Positions 44,923 through 53,930 of a stretch of DNA of 64,000 nucleotides are shown here, one piece after another; within the stretch, counting starts at the first letter, position 1, and every line of letters begins with the position of its first letter. The position numbers and the translations under genes were made by a program. Where the stretch lies: positions 248,001 to 312,000 of the forward strand of contig NZ_PJMB01000001.1 in the NCBI RefSeq assembly GCF_002892835.1. Direction: 5' to 3'. The DNA is from Arthrobacter sp. AFG7.2 (GTDB taxonomy: Bacteria; Actinomycetota; Actinomycetes; Actinomycetales; Micrococcaceae). A model generated the notes under the pieces. It worked only from the letters and a program-made list of their open reading frames with translations. It searched no databases and was not told the origin of the DNA.

Positions 44923-45723
44923 TCAGAGCAGCTTCTGGGCGGCCAGGAAGTCAACGAGTTTGATGCCCGCGTCGCCTTCGTCGGTGATGATAGTGCCTGC
45001 GGTCCGGGGCGGGCGTTCCTCGGCGCTGAGCACCCTGGTCCAGGAACCTGTGTGTCCCGCCTGGGTCGGGTCCACACCGATGTCGGCAAGCGACAGGGTG
45101 GTGATGCTCTTGCGCTTGGCGGCGATGATGCCCTTGAAGTTGGGGTAGCGCGGCTCATTGATCTGGTCCGTCACGGAAACGACAGCAGGGAGGGGGGCTT
45201 CCACTGTCTCGGAGGACGTATCGGCGTCACGGCGGGCGGTGAGCCGGCCGCCGTCGACCTCCAAAGATGAAGCGAAGGTGACCTGCGGCAGGTTAAGCCG
45301 CTCCGCGAGCTGGGCGGGCACCAGGGAGGTTTCCCCGTCCGTGGACGCCATGCCGGTAATGACCAGGTCAACCGGGCCGTCGCTACCGAGGGTCCGGATG
45401 GCCGCTGCGAGCGCCAGCGATGTGGCTGCGGCGTCCGAACCGGCCAGGGCGTCATCGGTGAGGTGCACACCCTCGGTTGCGCCGATCTGCAACGCCTTCT
45501 TGATGGCATTGACTGCGCCCGAGGGGCCCATGCTCAGGGCGATGACCTGGTTTCCTGCTTTAGCTCCGCCGCGCGCTTCGGCAAGCTGCAGCGCTGCCTC
45601 GAGGGCGTATTCGTCAAGCTCGGACAGGATGCTCTCGTCGCGGTCAGTCGTGTAGCCCTCACCGTTGAGGTGGCGGTCAAACTGGGCGTCCGGTACATGC
45701 TTGACCAGGACGATGATCTTCAA
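44923..45723 (-). CDS. etfB: Electron transfer flavoprotein beta subunit
   Basis: This 266-residue subunit starts MKIIVLVKHVPDAQFDR and contains the AMP-binding signature region VDLVITGMASTDGETSLVPAQLAE split near 120-145. The TTG at 45723 has GGAAG five bases upstream and gives the family N-terminus; a GTG four codons earlier has no Shine-Dalgarno. First gene of etfB-etfA-PIG-L. The 266 bp upstream hold the htrA terminator but no clear promoter motif. Confidence 0.94.
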   Translation of the reverse strand: MKIIVLVKHVPDAQFDRHLNGEGYTTDRDESILSELDEYALEAALQLAEARGGAKAGNQVIALSMGPSGAVNAIKKALQIGATEGVHLTDDALAGSDAAATSLALAAAIRTLGSDGPVDLVITGMASTDGETSLVPAQLAERLNLPQVTFASSLEVDGGRLTARRDADTSSETVEAPLPAVVSVTDQINEPRYPNFKGIIAAKRKSITTLSLADIGVDPTQAGHTGSWTRVLSAEERPPRTAGTIITDEGDAGIKLVDFLAAQKLL

Positions 45724-45900
45724 TGTATCTTCCACTGTATTTACAGCAGCCTTCCATGCTTGTGGACAGCCAGCCGGGTGAGGTCATGGCCGCGGAATGC
45801 CCCGGCATACGGGTAGCTCCTAGCTAACCACATAGGCGTGCTCCGGTGCCCTCTTCCGTTAACGCCTGTGTCAGCCCGGGCGGGGTTGCCTTGCGGGATG

Positions 45901-45963
45901 AAAGAACGACGACGGCGTCCGCCCGGTTAACCTGCTCAAGCGGGGACGCCGTCGTCGTTCTTT
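45901..45963 (-). terminator. Terminator after the HtrA protease gene
   Basis: A perfect 20-bp stem (45901-45920 with 45944-45963) with a 23-base loop, with runs of A before and T after it. It lies 26 bp past the htrA stop and separates htrA from etfB. Confidence 0.85.
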
Positions 45964-45989
45964 TTGTACTGGTTGAACGGGTGCGTGAG

Positions 45990-47651
45990 CTAGTTCGCTG
46001 CCGCGCCCAGGGTCACGTCCAGCGTCTGCTCCTTGCCGTTGCGCAGGATGGTGATCCTGACGTTGGAACCGGCACGCTGTTCCCGGACTGCCGCCGTCAG
46101 CTGCTCCGGTTCACCAATGGCGAGATCATTGAATTTGGTGATGACGTCGCCCACCTTGATCCCGGCCTTGCCGGCAGCTGAATCCGGCTCCACCGTGGCG
46201 ACGTCCGCCCCTACGGAGAATTCTGTGGAGGTACTGGACGCCGCCTTCGGCTTCACACTGACACCCAGCTGGCCGTGCGAGGCCTTGCCTGTTTCGATGA
46301 TCTCCTGCGCCACCCGCTTGGCGTGGTTGATGGGGATACTGAAGCCGACGCCGATGTTACCGCTGGTTGAGGATGCGTTTGATCCCGCCGAGGCGATGGC
46401 CACGTTGACGCCGATAACCTCGCCGCTGCTGTTCACCAGGGCGCCGCCGGAGTTGCCGGGATTGATGGCGGCGTCTGTCTGGATGACGTTGATGGAAATT
46501 TCGCCCTGCCCGGTCTGCTGGCTCTGGCCGCCCCCGGGAGGTGCGAACTGGAATCCACCTTCGTCGTCGCCCTCGGCGTTGTCTCCCTCTTCAGGGGCTG
46601 CGGCCGAGGCAACACTGATGGTCCTGTTAAGCGTGGAGACGATGCCGTCCGTCACCGTGCCGGTCAGCCCCAGCGGGGATCCGATGGCAATAGCGGTGTC
46701 CCCCACGTTGAGTTTTCCGGAGTCGCCCAGGGTTGCGGGGGTAAGGCCGGAGGCATTATCCACCTTGATCACCGCAAGATCGGACAACGGGTCCGTGCCG
46801 ACAAGCTTGGCGCTGAGGACCTTGCCGTCGCTGGTACGGACTTCCAGGGCCGCGTCGGCCGTCTGGCCATCCAGTGTGACGACGTGCGTGTTGGTGAGGA
46901 TGTGGCCCTGGTCGTCGAGGATGATGCCCGAACCCGTGCCGCCGGAGCCGCCGGCGGCTGCACTGATGGTCACAACGCTGGGCGAAGCCTTTACTGCCGC
47001 CGCCGTGATGGCATTGACCTCGTCCTGGTCGTTGACAATAACCGTTCCGGGCTGGCTGTTGGTGCTCGTGACCGCGGCGGAGCCGGGACCGTCGAAGATT
47101 TCGCCGGCGGCAACGGTCGCCACTCCGCCGCCCACCAGGCCGGCCGCGAGGATACTGGCCACGAGGGTTCCGACGCCGAACGTCGCTTTCCGCCGAGGCG
47201 CGTCCTTGGGACCGGGGACATAGCCTGTGCCGGCGTGTGGCCCCTGCGCACTATTGACCCCATGTATGCCGGAGCTGTTGTTATGCCCCCCGTAGTGGCC
47301 GTCCTGATTGCCCTGGCTGGCGTAGTTGTACCCGGGCTGCGCCGCCTGGTGCCGGCCGGGATCCTGTACCCCGGGCATGTGGTTCTCCGTTGAGGGCTGG
47401 CCGTAGAAAGGCTGCCGCTGGGGATACACGGGGCGCGGAGCTCCGGGAAGCTCCTGGGTGGGGTTGTTCCCATGGTCGTCCAGCCGCTCAGTGGGATACT
47501 CGCGAGGCCCCGGTCCATCCGCCCCGGAGTCGCCTGCCTGCTGCACGCCCGCAGCGGGGTCCCCCGCCTGCCCCGCATGGCGCTCCCGGGGATCCTGTCC
47601 ATCGGGGCCGCCGTTCCGTGGAGCCGGACCGGGCGTCTGGTTCTCAGTCAT
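45990..47651 (-). CDS. HtrA/DegP-type membrane serine protease with PDZ domain
   Basis: This 553-residue protein has a Pro/Gly/Gln-rich cytoplasmic N-terminus (1-155), one membrane segment (about 159-181), a trypsin-like domain (about 210-440) with His256 (TNTHVV), Asp292 (SDLAVI) and Ser401 (NPGNSGGA), and a C-terminal PDZ domain (about 460-550). It acts outside the membrane in protein quality control. An acidic Gly-rich insert (about 350-385) just before the serine region is longer than usual. The ATG at 47651 follows GGAAG by four bases. It is divergent from the TPM gene. Confidence 0.93.
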   Translation of the reverse strand: MTENQTPGPAPRNGGPDGQDPRERHAGQAGDPAAGVQQAGDSGADGPGPREYPTERLDDHGNNPTQELPGAPRPVYPQRQPFYGQPSTENHMPGVQDPGRHQAAQPGYNYASQGNQDGHYGGHNNSSGIHGVNSAQGPHAGTGYVPGPKDAPRRKATFGVGTLVASILAAGLVGGGVATVAAGEIFDGPGSAAVTSTNSQPGTVIVNDQDEVNAITAAAVKASPSVVTISAAAGGSGGTGSGIILDDQGHILTNTHVVTLDGQTADAALEVRTSDGKVLSAKLVGTDPLSDLAVIKVDNASGLTPATLGDSGKLNVGDTAIAIGSPLGLTGTVTDGIVSTLNRTISVASAAAPEEGDNAEGDDEGGFQFAPPGGGQSQQTGQGEISINVIQTDAAINPGNSGGALVNSSGEVIGVNVAIASAGSNASSTSGNIGVGFSIPINHAKRVAQEIIETGKASHGQLGVSVKPKAASSTSTEFSVGADVATVEPDSAAGKAGIKVGDVITKFNDLAIGEPEQLTAAVREQRAGSNVRITILRNGKEQTLDVTLGAAAN

Positions 47652-47939
47652 GGGACTTCCTTTCAATGTCTTCCTGCATTAACTATGGACTCCCCGGCTG
47701 GAACAAGCTCGGATGTTTGCTGAGAGCTTCCTGAAGACTTTCAGTAGCCCGCTGCTGGCTGCCGACCCCCGTTTCGCTGGTGGCATATTCACCGCAATGG
47801 ACGGGCTGTGGGGTGCACCATAGAATCAAGATGAATTGCCACAGCGACCTGCGGCTTCACACCAAGCGTGGGGGCGCTGTTGAATTCTGAGACGACTGAT
47901 TCGTCCCGAATCGGTGTCAGGCGTGCTGAAGGGTTGCAC

Positions 47940-49985
47940 ATGCGGTCAAAGTTCAAACGTATACTCGCCGTAATCGGCCTTACCTCCTTCCTGGCGATGC
48001 CCGCCGGGGCGGCGTGGGCTGAGGATCCAGTTACTTTGGACCCTGCAACGAAAGTTGTTGACTCTGCTGGGGTCCTGGGTTCACAGAGGGCTGAGGTACA
48101 GGAAGCCATCAAGAAGCTCGGCACAGAACATGCCACTGTTCTGCACGTAGTTACGGTCAAGAAATTCGAGAATCCCACGAACCGTGAAGCTTGGTCCGAC
48201 GCTGTAGCCGAAAAAGCCAATCTCGGATCGAACGCCTTGATTTTTGCTGTTGCTACCGATACCAGGCAGTACGTCCTGAACAAGGGCGGAAGCAAGATCA
48301 CCGCAGCCCAGATTGAGAACATCAAGAGCAAGGCCATCGGACCTCAGCTCGCCACCGAGAATTACGCACAGGCTGCGATTAACGCAGCAGCCGCTATTGG
48401 TGATGCTGCCAGCGGCGGAAGCGGTAATGTCCCCGGTGATGGTGCCGGAGCTGCGGTCCTCGTTGGCACTGGTGTCGTAGCTGCTGGTGGCGCAGGCGCA
48501 TACCTGTACTTCCGCAATAAGCGCAAGAAGAGTGCTGCCGGCCAGGGCGCCAACGCCGCGTACGGCGCCCAAGGCGTAGAGCTTGATCCGCTGGCATCGC
48601 TGAGCGTCGAGGAGCTGCGCCGCAAGAGCGGCTCCCTGCTGATCGAAGCGGATGACGCCATCAAGTCGAGCGAGCAGGAACTCATGTTCGCCCAGGCACA
48701 ATACGGCGATTCCGCCGTCGGAAACTTCACCAAGGCCCTCGCCGAGGCAAAGGCGCACATGACCGAATCGTTCAAACTGCAGCAGCAGCTGGACGACCAT
48801 ATACCGGACACCGAAGAGCAGCAGCGCTCCTGGCTGGGCGAGATCATCCGCCGCTCGGAAGCCGCCCTTGCCTCCCTTCAGGAACAGAAGGCTGACTTCG
48901 ATTCCCTGCGTGAGCTGGAGAAGAACGCACCCCAGGCCCTGGCATCAGTGAACGCCGGGGTACGGGAAGCCGACGCGAAGATCAGCAGTGCTGAGCAGTC
49001 CCTCACTGCCCTCCGTTCGAAGTACGCGGAAAGTGCCCTGACCCAGGTTTCGGACAACATCCTGCAGGCCAAGGAGCGCTTGGCGTTCGTGCAGAATGCA
49101 ACGGCCACCGCCCAGCAGAAACTCGGTGAGGGTGAAGGCAGTCTGGCTGCAGTGGCCGTACGTGCCGCCGAAGAGAGCCTGCACCAGACAAACATCCTCC
49201 TTGATGCGATCGCGAAGGTTTCCACCAACCTGGACGAAGCCCGGAGCAGCCTGGAGCGTGCCGTGGTTGACACGTCGCAGGATCTCGCTCAGGCGAGGGC
49301 CATGATCCAGTCGGGCGCCCACCCCGAGCTCGCCGGTCCGGTAGCAGGCGTCGAAAGTGCCTTGGCACAGGTCAAGGCTGAGATCCAGGGTGGAAAGATC
49401 GATCCCATTGCCACCCTGCAGCGGGTAGAGACCGCGCATCAGTCACTTGACCAGTCCCTGAGCGGCATTCGGGACCAGCAGGAGCAGGCCCGCCGCGCGC
49501 AGGCATCTCTTCAGCAAACCATCATGTCAGCGCAGGCACAGATCAGCGCCACCTCTGACTACATCACGGCCCGCCGCGGCGGCGTCGGAACGGAGGCGCG
49601 CACACGGCTGGCCGAGTCGCAGCGGAACCTCGACTACGCCCTGTCCATCTCGCGCACCGATCCTGTGACAGCCCTTACCTACGCCCAGCAGGCTCACGCC
49701 CTGGCGGCACAGGCAGCCCAGCTGGCGCAGACGGACGTGGACCACTTTGGTGGTTACGCCAATCAGGGCTATGGCCGTGGTGGCATGTTCGGTGGCGGCG
49801 GAGGCGGTGGCCTCGGCGGAGCAATCCTCGGCGGCATCCTGATCAACTCCATCCTCAACGGGGGCGGCGGGGCAGGCTGGGGCGGCGGCCACAGCGACGG
49901 CGGTGGCTGGGGCGGCGGTGACTCCGGCGGCTTCGGCGACATGGGCGGCTGGGGCGGAGACTCCGGCGGCGGCGGAGACTTCTAG
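47940..49985 (+). CDS. Large TPM-domain protein with coiled coil and Gly-rich tail
   Basis: This 681-residue protein has a signal peptide (about 1-28, ending AWA), a TPM domain (about 30-140) starting DSAGVLGSQRAEVQEAI, one membrane segment (about 170-190) followed by KRKK, a very long alpha-helical coiled-coil region (about 200-590) and a Gly/Trp/Asp-rich tail. TPM proteins are usually 150-270 residues. The ATG at 47940 has AAGGG seven bases upstream. pspA lies 108 bp downstream on the same strand, suggesting envelope stress or membrane maintenance. Confidence 0.85.
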   Translation: MRSKFKRILAVIGLTSFLAMPAGAAWAEDPVTLDPATKVVDSAGVLGSQRAEVQEAIKKLGTEHATVLHVVTVKKFENPTNREAWSDAVAEKANLGSNALIFAVATDTRQYVLNKGGSKITAAQIENIKSKAIGPQLATENYAQAAINAAAAIGDAASGGSGNVPGDGAGAAVLVGTGVVAAGGAGAYLYFRNKRKKSAAGQGANAAYGAQGVELDPLASLSVEELRRKSGSLLIEADDAIKSSEQELMFAQAQYGDSAVGNFTKALAEAKAHMTESFKLQQQLDDHIPDTEEQQRSWLGEIIRRSEAALASLQEQKADFDSLRELEKNAPQALASVNAGVREADAKISSAEQSLTALRSKYAESALTQVSDNILQAKERLAFVQNATATAQQKLGEGEGSLAAVAVRAAEESLHQTNILLDAIAKVSTNLDEARSSLERAVVDTSQDLAQARAMIQSGAHPELAGPVAGVESALAQVKAEIQGGKIDPIATLQRVETAHQSLDQSLSGIRDQQEQARRAQASLQQTIMSAQAQISATSDYITARRGGVGTEARTRLAESQRNLDYALSISRTDPVTALTYAQQAHALAAQAAQLAQTDVDHFGGYANQGYGRGGMFGGGGGGGLGGAILGGILINSILNGGGGAGWGGGHSDGGGWGGGDSGGFGDMGGWGGDSGGGGDF

Positions 49986-50093
49986 TTCGGATTTATCCCG
50001 GGCTTGCCGCAGCATCCGCGGTTACGCAAGGCAACACCACCAACTGTTCACTGATTTCAGTGGTCACCACAGAGCAGGACGAAAGGTAGCAAC

Positions 50094-50885
50094 ATGGTTA
50101 AGCAGTCCATCTTTGGCCGTATCGCGCAGCTGGCAAAGGCAAACATCAACACTTTGCTGGACAACGCTGAGGATCCCCAGAAGATGCTGGACCAGATGGT
50201 CCGGGACTACACCAACAACATCGCAGAGGCCGAGTCCGCCGTTGCGCAGACCATCGGCAACCTGCGGATGCTCGAGGACGACTACCGCGAGGACGTCAAG
50301 AACGCACAGGACTGGGGCAACAAGGCCCTCGCCGCCTCGCGCAAAGCTGATGAATACCGGGCAAGCGGGGACAGCGTTGACGCTGAGAAGTTCGACAACC
50401 TGGCCAAGGTAGCGCTGCAGCGCCAGATGGCGGCGGAAAATGAAGCCAAGGGAGCAGAGCCCAGCATTTCCTCCCAGCGTGAAGTAGTGGACAAGCTCAA
50501 GAACGGCCTGGACCAGATGAAGGGCAAGCTCAATGAGCTGACCAGCAAGCGGAACGAGCTGGTGGCACGGTCCAAGACCGCCGCAGCACAGTCCCAGGTC
50601 CACGACGCCATCAAGAGCATCGATTTCATGGATCCCACAAGCGAAGTAGGCCGCTTCGAGGAAAAGATCCGCCGCGAAGAGGCCAAGGTCCGCGGCCAGC
50701 AGGAACTTGCCGCCTCGAGCCTGGACGCCCAGTTCAACCAGCTGGAGGATCTCGGCGAGCAGGTGGAGATCGAAGCGCGCCTGGCAGCGCTGAAGTCCGG
50801 CGGTTCGTCCAAGCCGGCCATCGGGGCCGCGGGTTCGGCGGCGTCCGCGTCAACCGTAGACGAAGCCGACTTCGACAAACTCTGA
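50094..50885 (+). CDS. pspA: PspA/IM30-family membrane stress protein
   Basis: This 263-residue protein is almost wholly coiled coil and starts KQSIFGRIAQLAKANINTLLD-like, as PspA proteins do, with EDPQKMLDQMVRDY soon after. PspA (ESCRT-III related) binds the inner leaflet and preserves membrane integrity. A clear GGACGAAAGG precedes the ATG. The Ala/Ser-rich last 40 residues extend past the core. No pspB/C or clgR partner is adjacent; its neighbour is the TPM coiled-coil protein. Confidence 0.94.
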   Translation: MVKQSIFGRIAQLAKANINTLLDNAEDPQKMLDQMVRDYTNNIAEAESAVAQTIGNLRMLEDDYREDVKNAQDWGNKALAASRKADEYRASGDSVDAEKFDNLAKVALQRQMAAENEAKGAEPSISSQREVVDKLKNGLDQMKGKLNELTSKRNELVARSKTAAAQSQVHDAIKSIDFMDPTSEVGRFEEKIRREEAKVRGQQELAASSLDAQFNQLEDLGEQVEIEARLAALKSGGSSKPAIGAAGSAASASTVDEADFDKL

Positions 50886-50913
50886 CCGGCGGAGCGTAGG
50901 GCGCTTACGGAGT

Positions 50914-50956
50914 CGCAGGCAGGGCCGGGGCCATGACGGTCCCGGCCCTGCCTGCG
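50914..50956 (+). terminator. Hairpin after pspA
   Basis: CGCAGGCAGGGCCGGG (50914-50929) pairs perfectly with 50941-50956 around an 11-base loop, 28 bp past the pspA stop. No T run follows. Confidence 0.6.
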
Positions 50957-50980
50957 CCTGGCTGTGTGTAGCGTGGTCAC

Positions 50981-52411
50981 ATGGCTTCCTCCGATGAGAC
51001 TTCAATCGTCTGGCTTCGCGACGACCTTCGGCTCGACGACAACCCGGCGCTCATCGGGGCGGCCACGCTTGGCCTGCCCCTGACTGTCGTCTATGTCCTG
51101 GACGAGGAGTCCGAGGGGATCCGTCCGCTGGGAGGAGCCACCAGGTGGTGGCTGCACCATTCCCTCGCCGCATTGGCGGCTGGGCTCGAAGCCAAAGGGC
51201 AGCGCCTGATCCTCCGCCGCGGCCCTGCAGAAGACGTTATTCAGCAGCTGGCCACCGAAACCAACGCCCGTCATTTGTTCTGGAACCGACGCTACGGGCT
51301 CCCGGAACGCACGGTGGACGCCAACGTCAAAGCGTGGGCCGGCGATAACGGCATCAAGGCCTCGAGCTACCAGGCAAACCTCCTCTTTGAGCCCTGGACT
51401 GTCCGCACCGGGGCCGGCGGACCGTACAAGGTCTTTACGCCGTTCTGGCGGGCCTGCCTCGCCAATGGTGATGTCCGCGATCCGCTTCAGGCTCCTCACG
51501 CGCTCCCGGCGCCGGTGGAGCACGCCGCCATGCCGCCCCGGGACGACCTCAAGGACTGGCAACTCCTGCCCTCCTCCCCCGACTGGAGCGGCGGGCTGGC
51601 TGAGGCCTGGGAACCGGGAGAGGAAGGCGCCCGGCACAGGCTTGGGGAATTCCTCGACGGTCCGTCGGAGGAATACGGGACCGGGCGCAACATCCCCGGC
51701 GTCGAAGGCACCAGCAGGCTCTCACCGCACCTGCGGTTCGGCGAGGTCAGTCCCTTTCGCGTGTGGCGGCAGATACGCCGACGTTTTCCGCACGAGATTC
51801 CTGCCGACGTCGCAATCTTCCGTTCCGAGCTGGGCTGGCGGGAATTCTGCTGGCACCTCCTGTACACCAACCCCGACCTTGCCACCCGCAATTACCGCCC
51901 GGATTTCGACCGGTTCGGCTGGGAAACGCCCGCCATAGATGAGCTGGCGGCCTGGCAACAGGGCCGGACGGGGTACCCCTTCGTAGACGCAGGAATGCGG
52001 CAACTCTGGCAGACAGGCTGGATGCACAACCGGGTGAGAATGGCTGCGGCGTCTTTCCTGGTCAAGAACCTGCTGGCGGACTGGCGCATTGGCGAACAGT
52101 GGTTCTGGGACACCCTCGTAGACGCGGACGCCGCAAGCAACCCTGCCAACTGGCAGTGGGTGGCCGGTTCTGGAGCGGACGCCTCGCCCTATTACCGGAT
52201 CTTCAATCCCGTCACCCAAAGCAAAAAGTTCGACGCCGGCGGACAGTACCTGCGCCGCTACCTGCCGGAGCTGGCGGGACTCGACGCAAAAGCCATCCAC
52301 GAGCCATGGAAGGCGGGAGTGGAACTGACAGGTTACCCGGAGCCTCTGGTGGACCTGCCTGAGTCCAGGGAACGGGCCCTGGCGGCGTACCAAAGGCTCA
52401 AAGACAACTGA
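50981..52411 (+). CDS. phr: Deoxyribodipyrimidine photolyase
   Basis: This 476-residue enzyme repairs UV-induced cyclobutane dimers using blue light. An N-terminal Rossmann-like antenna domain (about 5-135) begins TSIVWLRDDLRLDDNPAL, and the C-terminal FAD domain has SRLSPHLRFGEVSPFRVW near 245, GWREFCWHLLY near 286, MRQLWQTGWMHNRVRM near 341 and the FNPVTQSKKFD stretch near 408. Length and motifs fit class I CPD photolyases. It appears to be transcribed alone and is convergent with the cytochrome b gene. Confidence 0.95.
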   Translation: MASSDETSIVWLRDDLRLDDNPALIGAATLGLPLTVVYVLDEESEGIRPLGGATRWWLHHSLAALAAGLEAKGQRLILRRGPAEDVIQQLATETNARHLFWNRRYGLPERTVDANVKAWAGDNGIKASSYQANLLFEPWTVRTGAGGPYKVFTPFWRACLANGDVRDPLQAPHALPAPVEHAAMPPRDDLKDWQLLPSSPDWSGGLAEAWEPGEEGARHRLGEFLDGPSEEYGTGRNIPGVEGTSRLSPHLRFGEVSPFRVWRQIRRRFPHEIPADVAIFRSELGWREFCWHLLYTNPDLATRNYRPDFDRFGWETPAIDELAAWQQGRTGYPFVDAGMRQLWQTGWMHNRVRMAAASFLVKNLLADWRIGEQWFWDTLVDADAASNPANWQWVAGSGADASPYYRIFNPVTQSKKFDAGGQYLRRYLPELAGLDAKAIHEPWKAGVELTGYPEPLVDLPESRERALAAYQRLKDN

Positions 52412-52441
52412 TTGGTGCGAAACGCCGTCAGGCGGTGCGCC

Positions 52442-53374
52442 TCAGCGGCTGACCTTGCCCATCAGTGAAGCGATGGGCCGCAGGAAGAGCGGCCGGGCCA
52501 GGAACCAGGCCGCAGCCATGACCACCACCGAGGCGAGGAAAACCCAGAAGCCGAACCATCCGTCGTCGTCCCGTACGCCATACATATGGTTGAGGTTGCG
52601 CAAGGCTCCGGTGGCAAGCACCAGGAAGACGTGCACCGCAATAAAGGCCACGAAGTAGACCATCACAGGGAAGTGCACGGCACGCGCCCATTCGATGGGG
52701 AAGGCCCTGTTCAGGCCCGTTGCCTTCTTGGGCCAGGCGCCGGACATGCGCAGGCCCGTTATGAACGCCAGCGGAGCGGCGATAAAGACAGTGACGAAGT
52801 ACGAGAGCAACTGCAGCGCGTTGTAGTTGACCCAGCCGTTCTCCGTCGGCCAGTTCAGGGACGCGTACTGGAGGGCGGCAGAGAGCGCGTTGGGGAACAC
52901 GTCCCAGCTGGTGGGGACAATCCGCATCCACTGGCCTGTGGCGAACAGGAGGACCGCGAACAGCAGGCCGTTAAGGATCCAAAGGACATCGAGCGTGAGG
53001 TGGAACCACAGTTCCAGGCTGATTTTGGTGGGCGGGTTCTTCGTCTTGATAAAGCCCTTGTTGTTGCGGGTCCAGTGTCCGCTGGGGCGCGTTGTGGTGC
53101 GCACTTGCCAGCCTGTGCGGATGATGAGCAGCAGGAAGAACGCGTTCAGGAAGTGCTGCCAGGCAAGCCAGGCAGGGAAGCCCACGGGAGCATTGTCCGG
53201 GAGCTCCGAGTGTCCGGGATAGTCAGCCACGAAGGAAGCTACGCCCGGCAGCCCCATCAGCCACTTTGCAAGCAACACCACCAGGACCAGGCCTGCGAGG
53301 GCGGCCGGTACCGCCCAGTAGAGTCGCGACCGCTTACCCGCCGCGGCACGGGGCTTCTTCGTGGGTGTGGACAT
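52442..53374 (-). CDS. Cytochrome b/b6-type membrane protein
   Basis: This 310-residue protein has about five membrane helices. It carries histidines placed like haem ligands: AWQHFLNAFF (about 70), WFHLTLDVLW (about 125), ARAVHFPVMVYF and AVHVFLVL (about 235-255). It belongs to the broad cytochrome b561/formate-dehydrogenase-gamma or DUF4405-like group that links quinones to periplasmic oxidoreductases. No molybdopterin or other redox partner is nearby. The ATG at 53374 removes an open stretch without homology upstream. Confidence 0.8.
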   Translation of the reverse strand: MSTPTKKPRAAAGKRSRLYWAVPAALAGLVLVVLLAKWLMGLPGVASFVADYPGHSELPDNAPVGFPAWLAWQHFLNAFFLLLIIRTGWQVRTTTRPSGHWTRNNKGFIKTKNPPTKISLELWFHLTLDVLWILNGLLFAVLLFATGQWMRIVPTSWDVFPNALSAALQYASLNWPTENGWVNYNALQLLSYFVTVFIAAPLAFITGLRMSGAWPKKATGLNRAFPIEWARAVHFPVMVYFVAFIAVHVFLVLATGALRNLNHMYGVRDDDGWFGFWVFLASVVVMAAAWFLARPLFLRPIASLMGKVSR

Positions 53375-53464
53375 CGAACAACATTCCTCTCGAGAATGAC
53401 TGGCCAAGTGCTCAAACGTGTGAGGCTCTGCGAAAGAGACTACTGGAACTGACCGTATCCAATG

Positions 53465-53507
53465 AAAAAGAAGGCCCCTTCCGGCTGGTCTGCCGGTCGG
53501 GGCCTTC
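53465..53507 (-). terminator. Terminator of the first initiator tRNA gene
   Basis: GAAGGCCCC (53470-53478) pairs with GGGGCCTTC (53499-53507), with an inner CCGGC/GCCGG stem. On the minus strand it is followed by a T run (complement of 53465-53469). Confidence 0.8.
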
Positions 53508-53510
53508 ATA

Positions 53511-53587
53511 TGGTTGCGGGGACAGGATTTGAACCTGTGACCTCTGGGTTATGAGCCCAGCGAGCTACCGAACTGCTCCACCCCGCG
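53511..53587 (-). tRNA. Initiator tRNA fMet (CAT), CCA encoded
   Basis: This 77-base cloverleaf has the anticodon CAT in CTCATAA. Three consecutive G-C pairs in the anticodon stem (GGG/CCC) and a C1-A72 mismatch mark it as the initiator. The 3' CCA is present in DNA (TGG at 53511-53513 on the plus strand). Confidence 0.95.
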
Positions 53588-53684
53588 TCGCTGAATCAAC
53601 ACTACCCTATTTTTGCCGGCGCTTTGTCCACTGGGAATTGGCGGTGGGGGCCGATGCGGATCCGGCCGGGACCGGTTCCCTGGA

Positions 53685-53724
53685 CAAAAAAGACCCGGAC
53701 ACTGTTTCCAGTGTCCGGGTCTTT
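53685..53724 (-). terminator. Terminator of the second initiator tRNA gene
   Basis: A 16-bp perfect stem (53689-53704 with 53709-53724) with loop TTTC, followed on the minus strand by a T run, only 7 bp past the tRNA. Confidence 0.85.
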
Positions 53725-53731
53725 CCATCAG

Positions 53732-53805
53732 TTGCGGGGACAGGATTTGAACCTGTGACCTCTGGGTTATGAGCCCAGCGAGCTACCGAACTGCTCCACC
53801 CCGCG
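53732..53805 (-). tRNA. Initiator tRNA fMet (CAT), CCA not encoded
   Basis: The body is identical in sequence to the copy at 53511-53587, including C1-A72 and the GGG/CCC anticodon stem. After A73 the DNA reads CTG rather than CCA, so the 3' end must be added by the CCA-adding enzyme. Confidence 0.93.
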
Positions 53806-53877
53806 TCGCAAGAACTACTTTACCGGCACATGAACACCAGGCCAAATCCGGTGCGCGTGATCTCCGTCTCGGATACC

Positions 53878-53915
53878 GAAACGGCACCTGCTCCACAAGG
53901 AACAGGTGCCGTTTC
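53878..53915 (-). terminator. Terminator after the UPF0182 gene
   Basis: GAAACGGCACCTG (53878-53890) pairs with CAGGTGCCGTTTC (53903-53915), 15 bp past the stop codon, with an A/T-rich base. Confidence 0.75.
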
Positions 53916-53930
53916 CCGCCGTCGTGATGG

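Noticed and set aside
43832..45148. 438-codon plus-strand frame opposite etfA/etfB
   Set aside because: It is antisense to strongly conserved genes, with no ribosome binding site.
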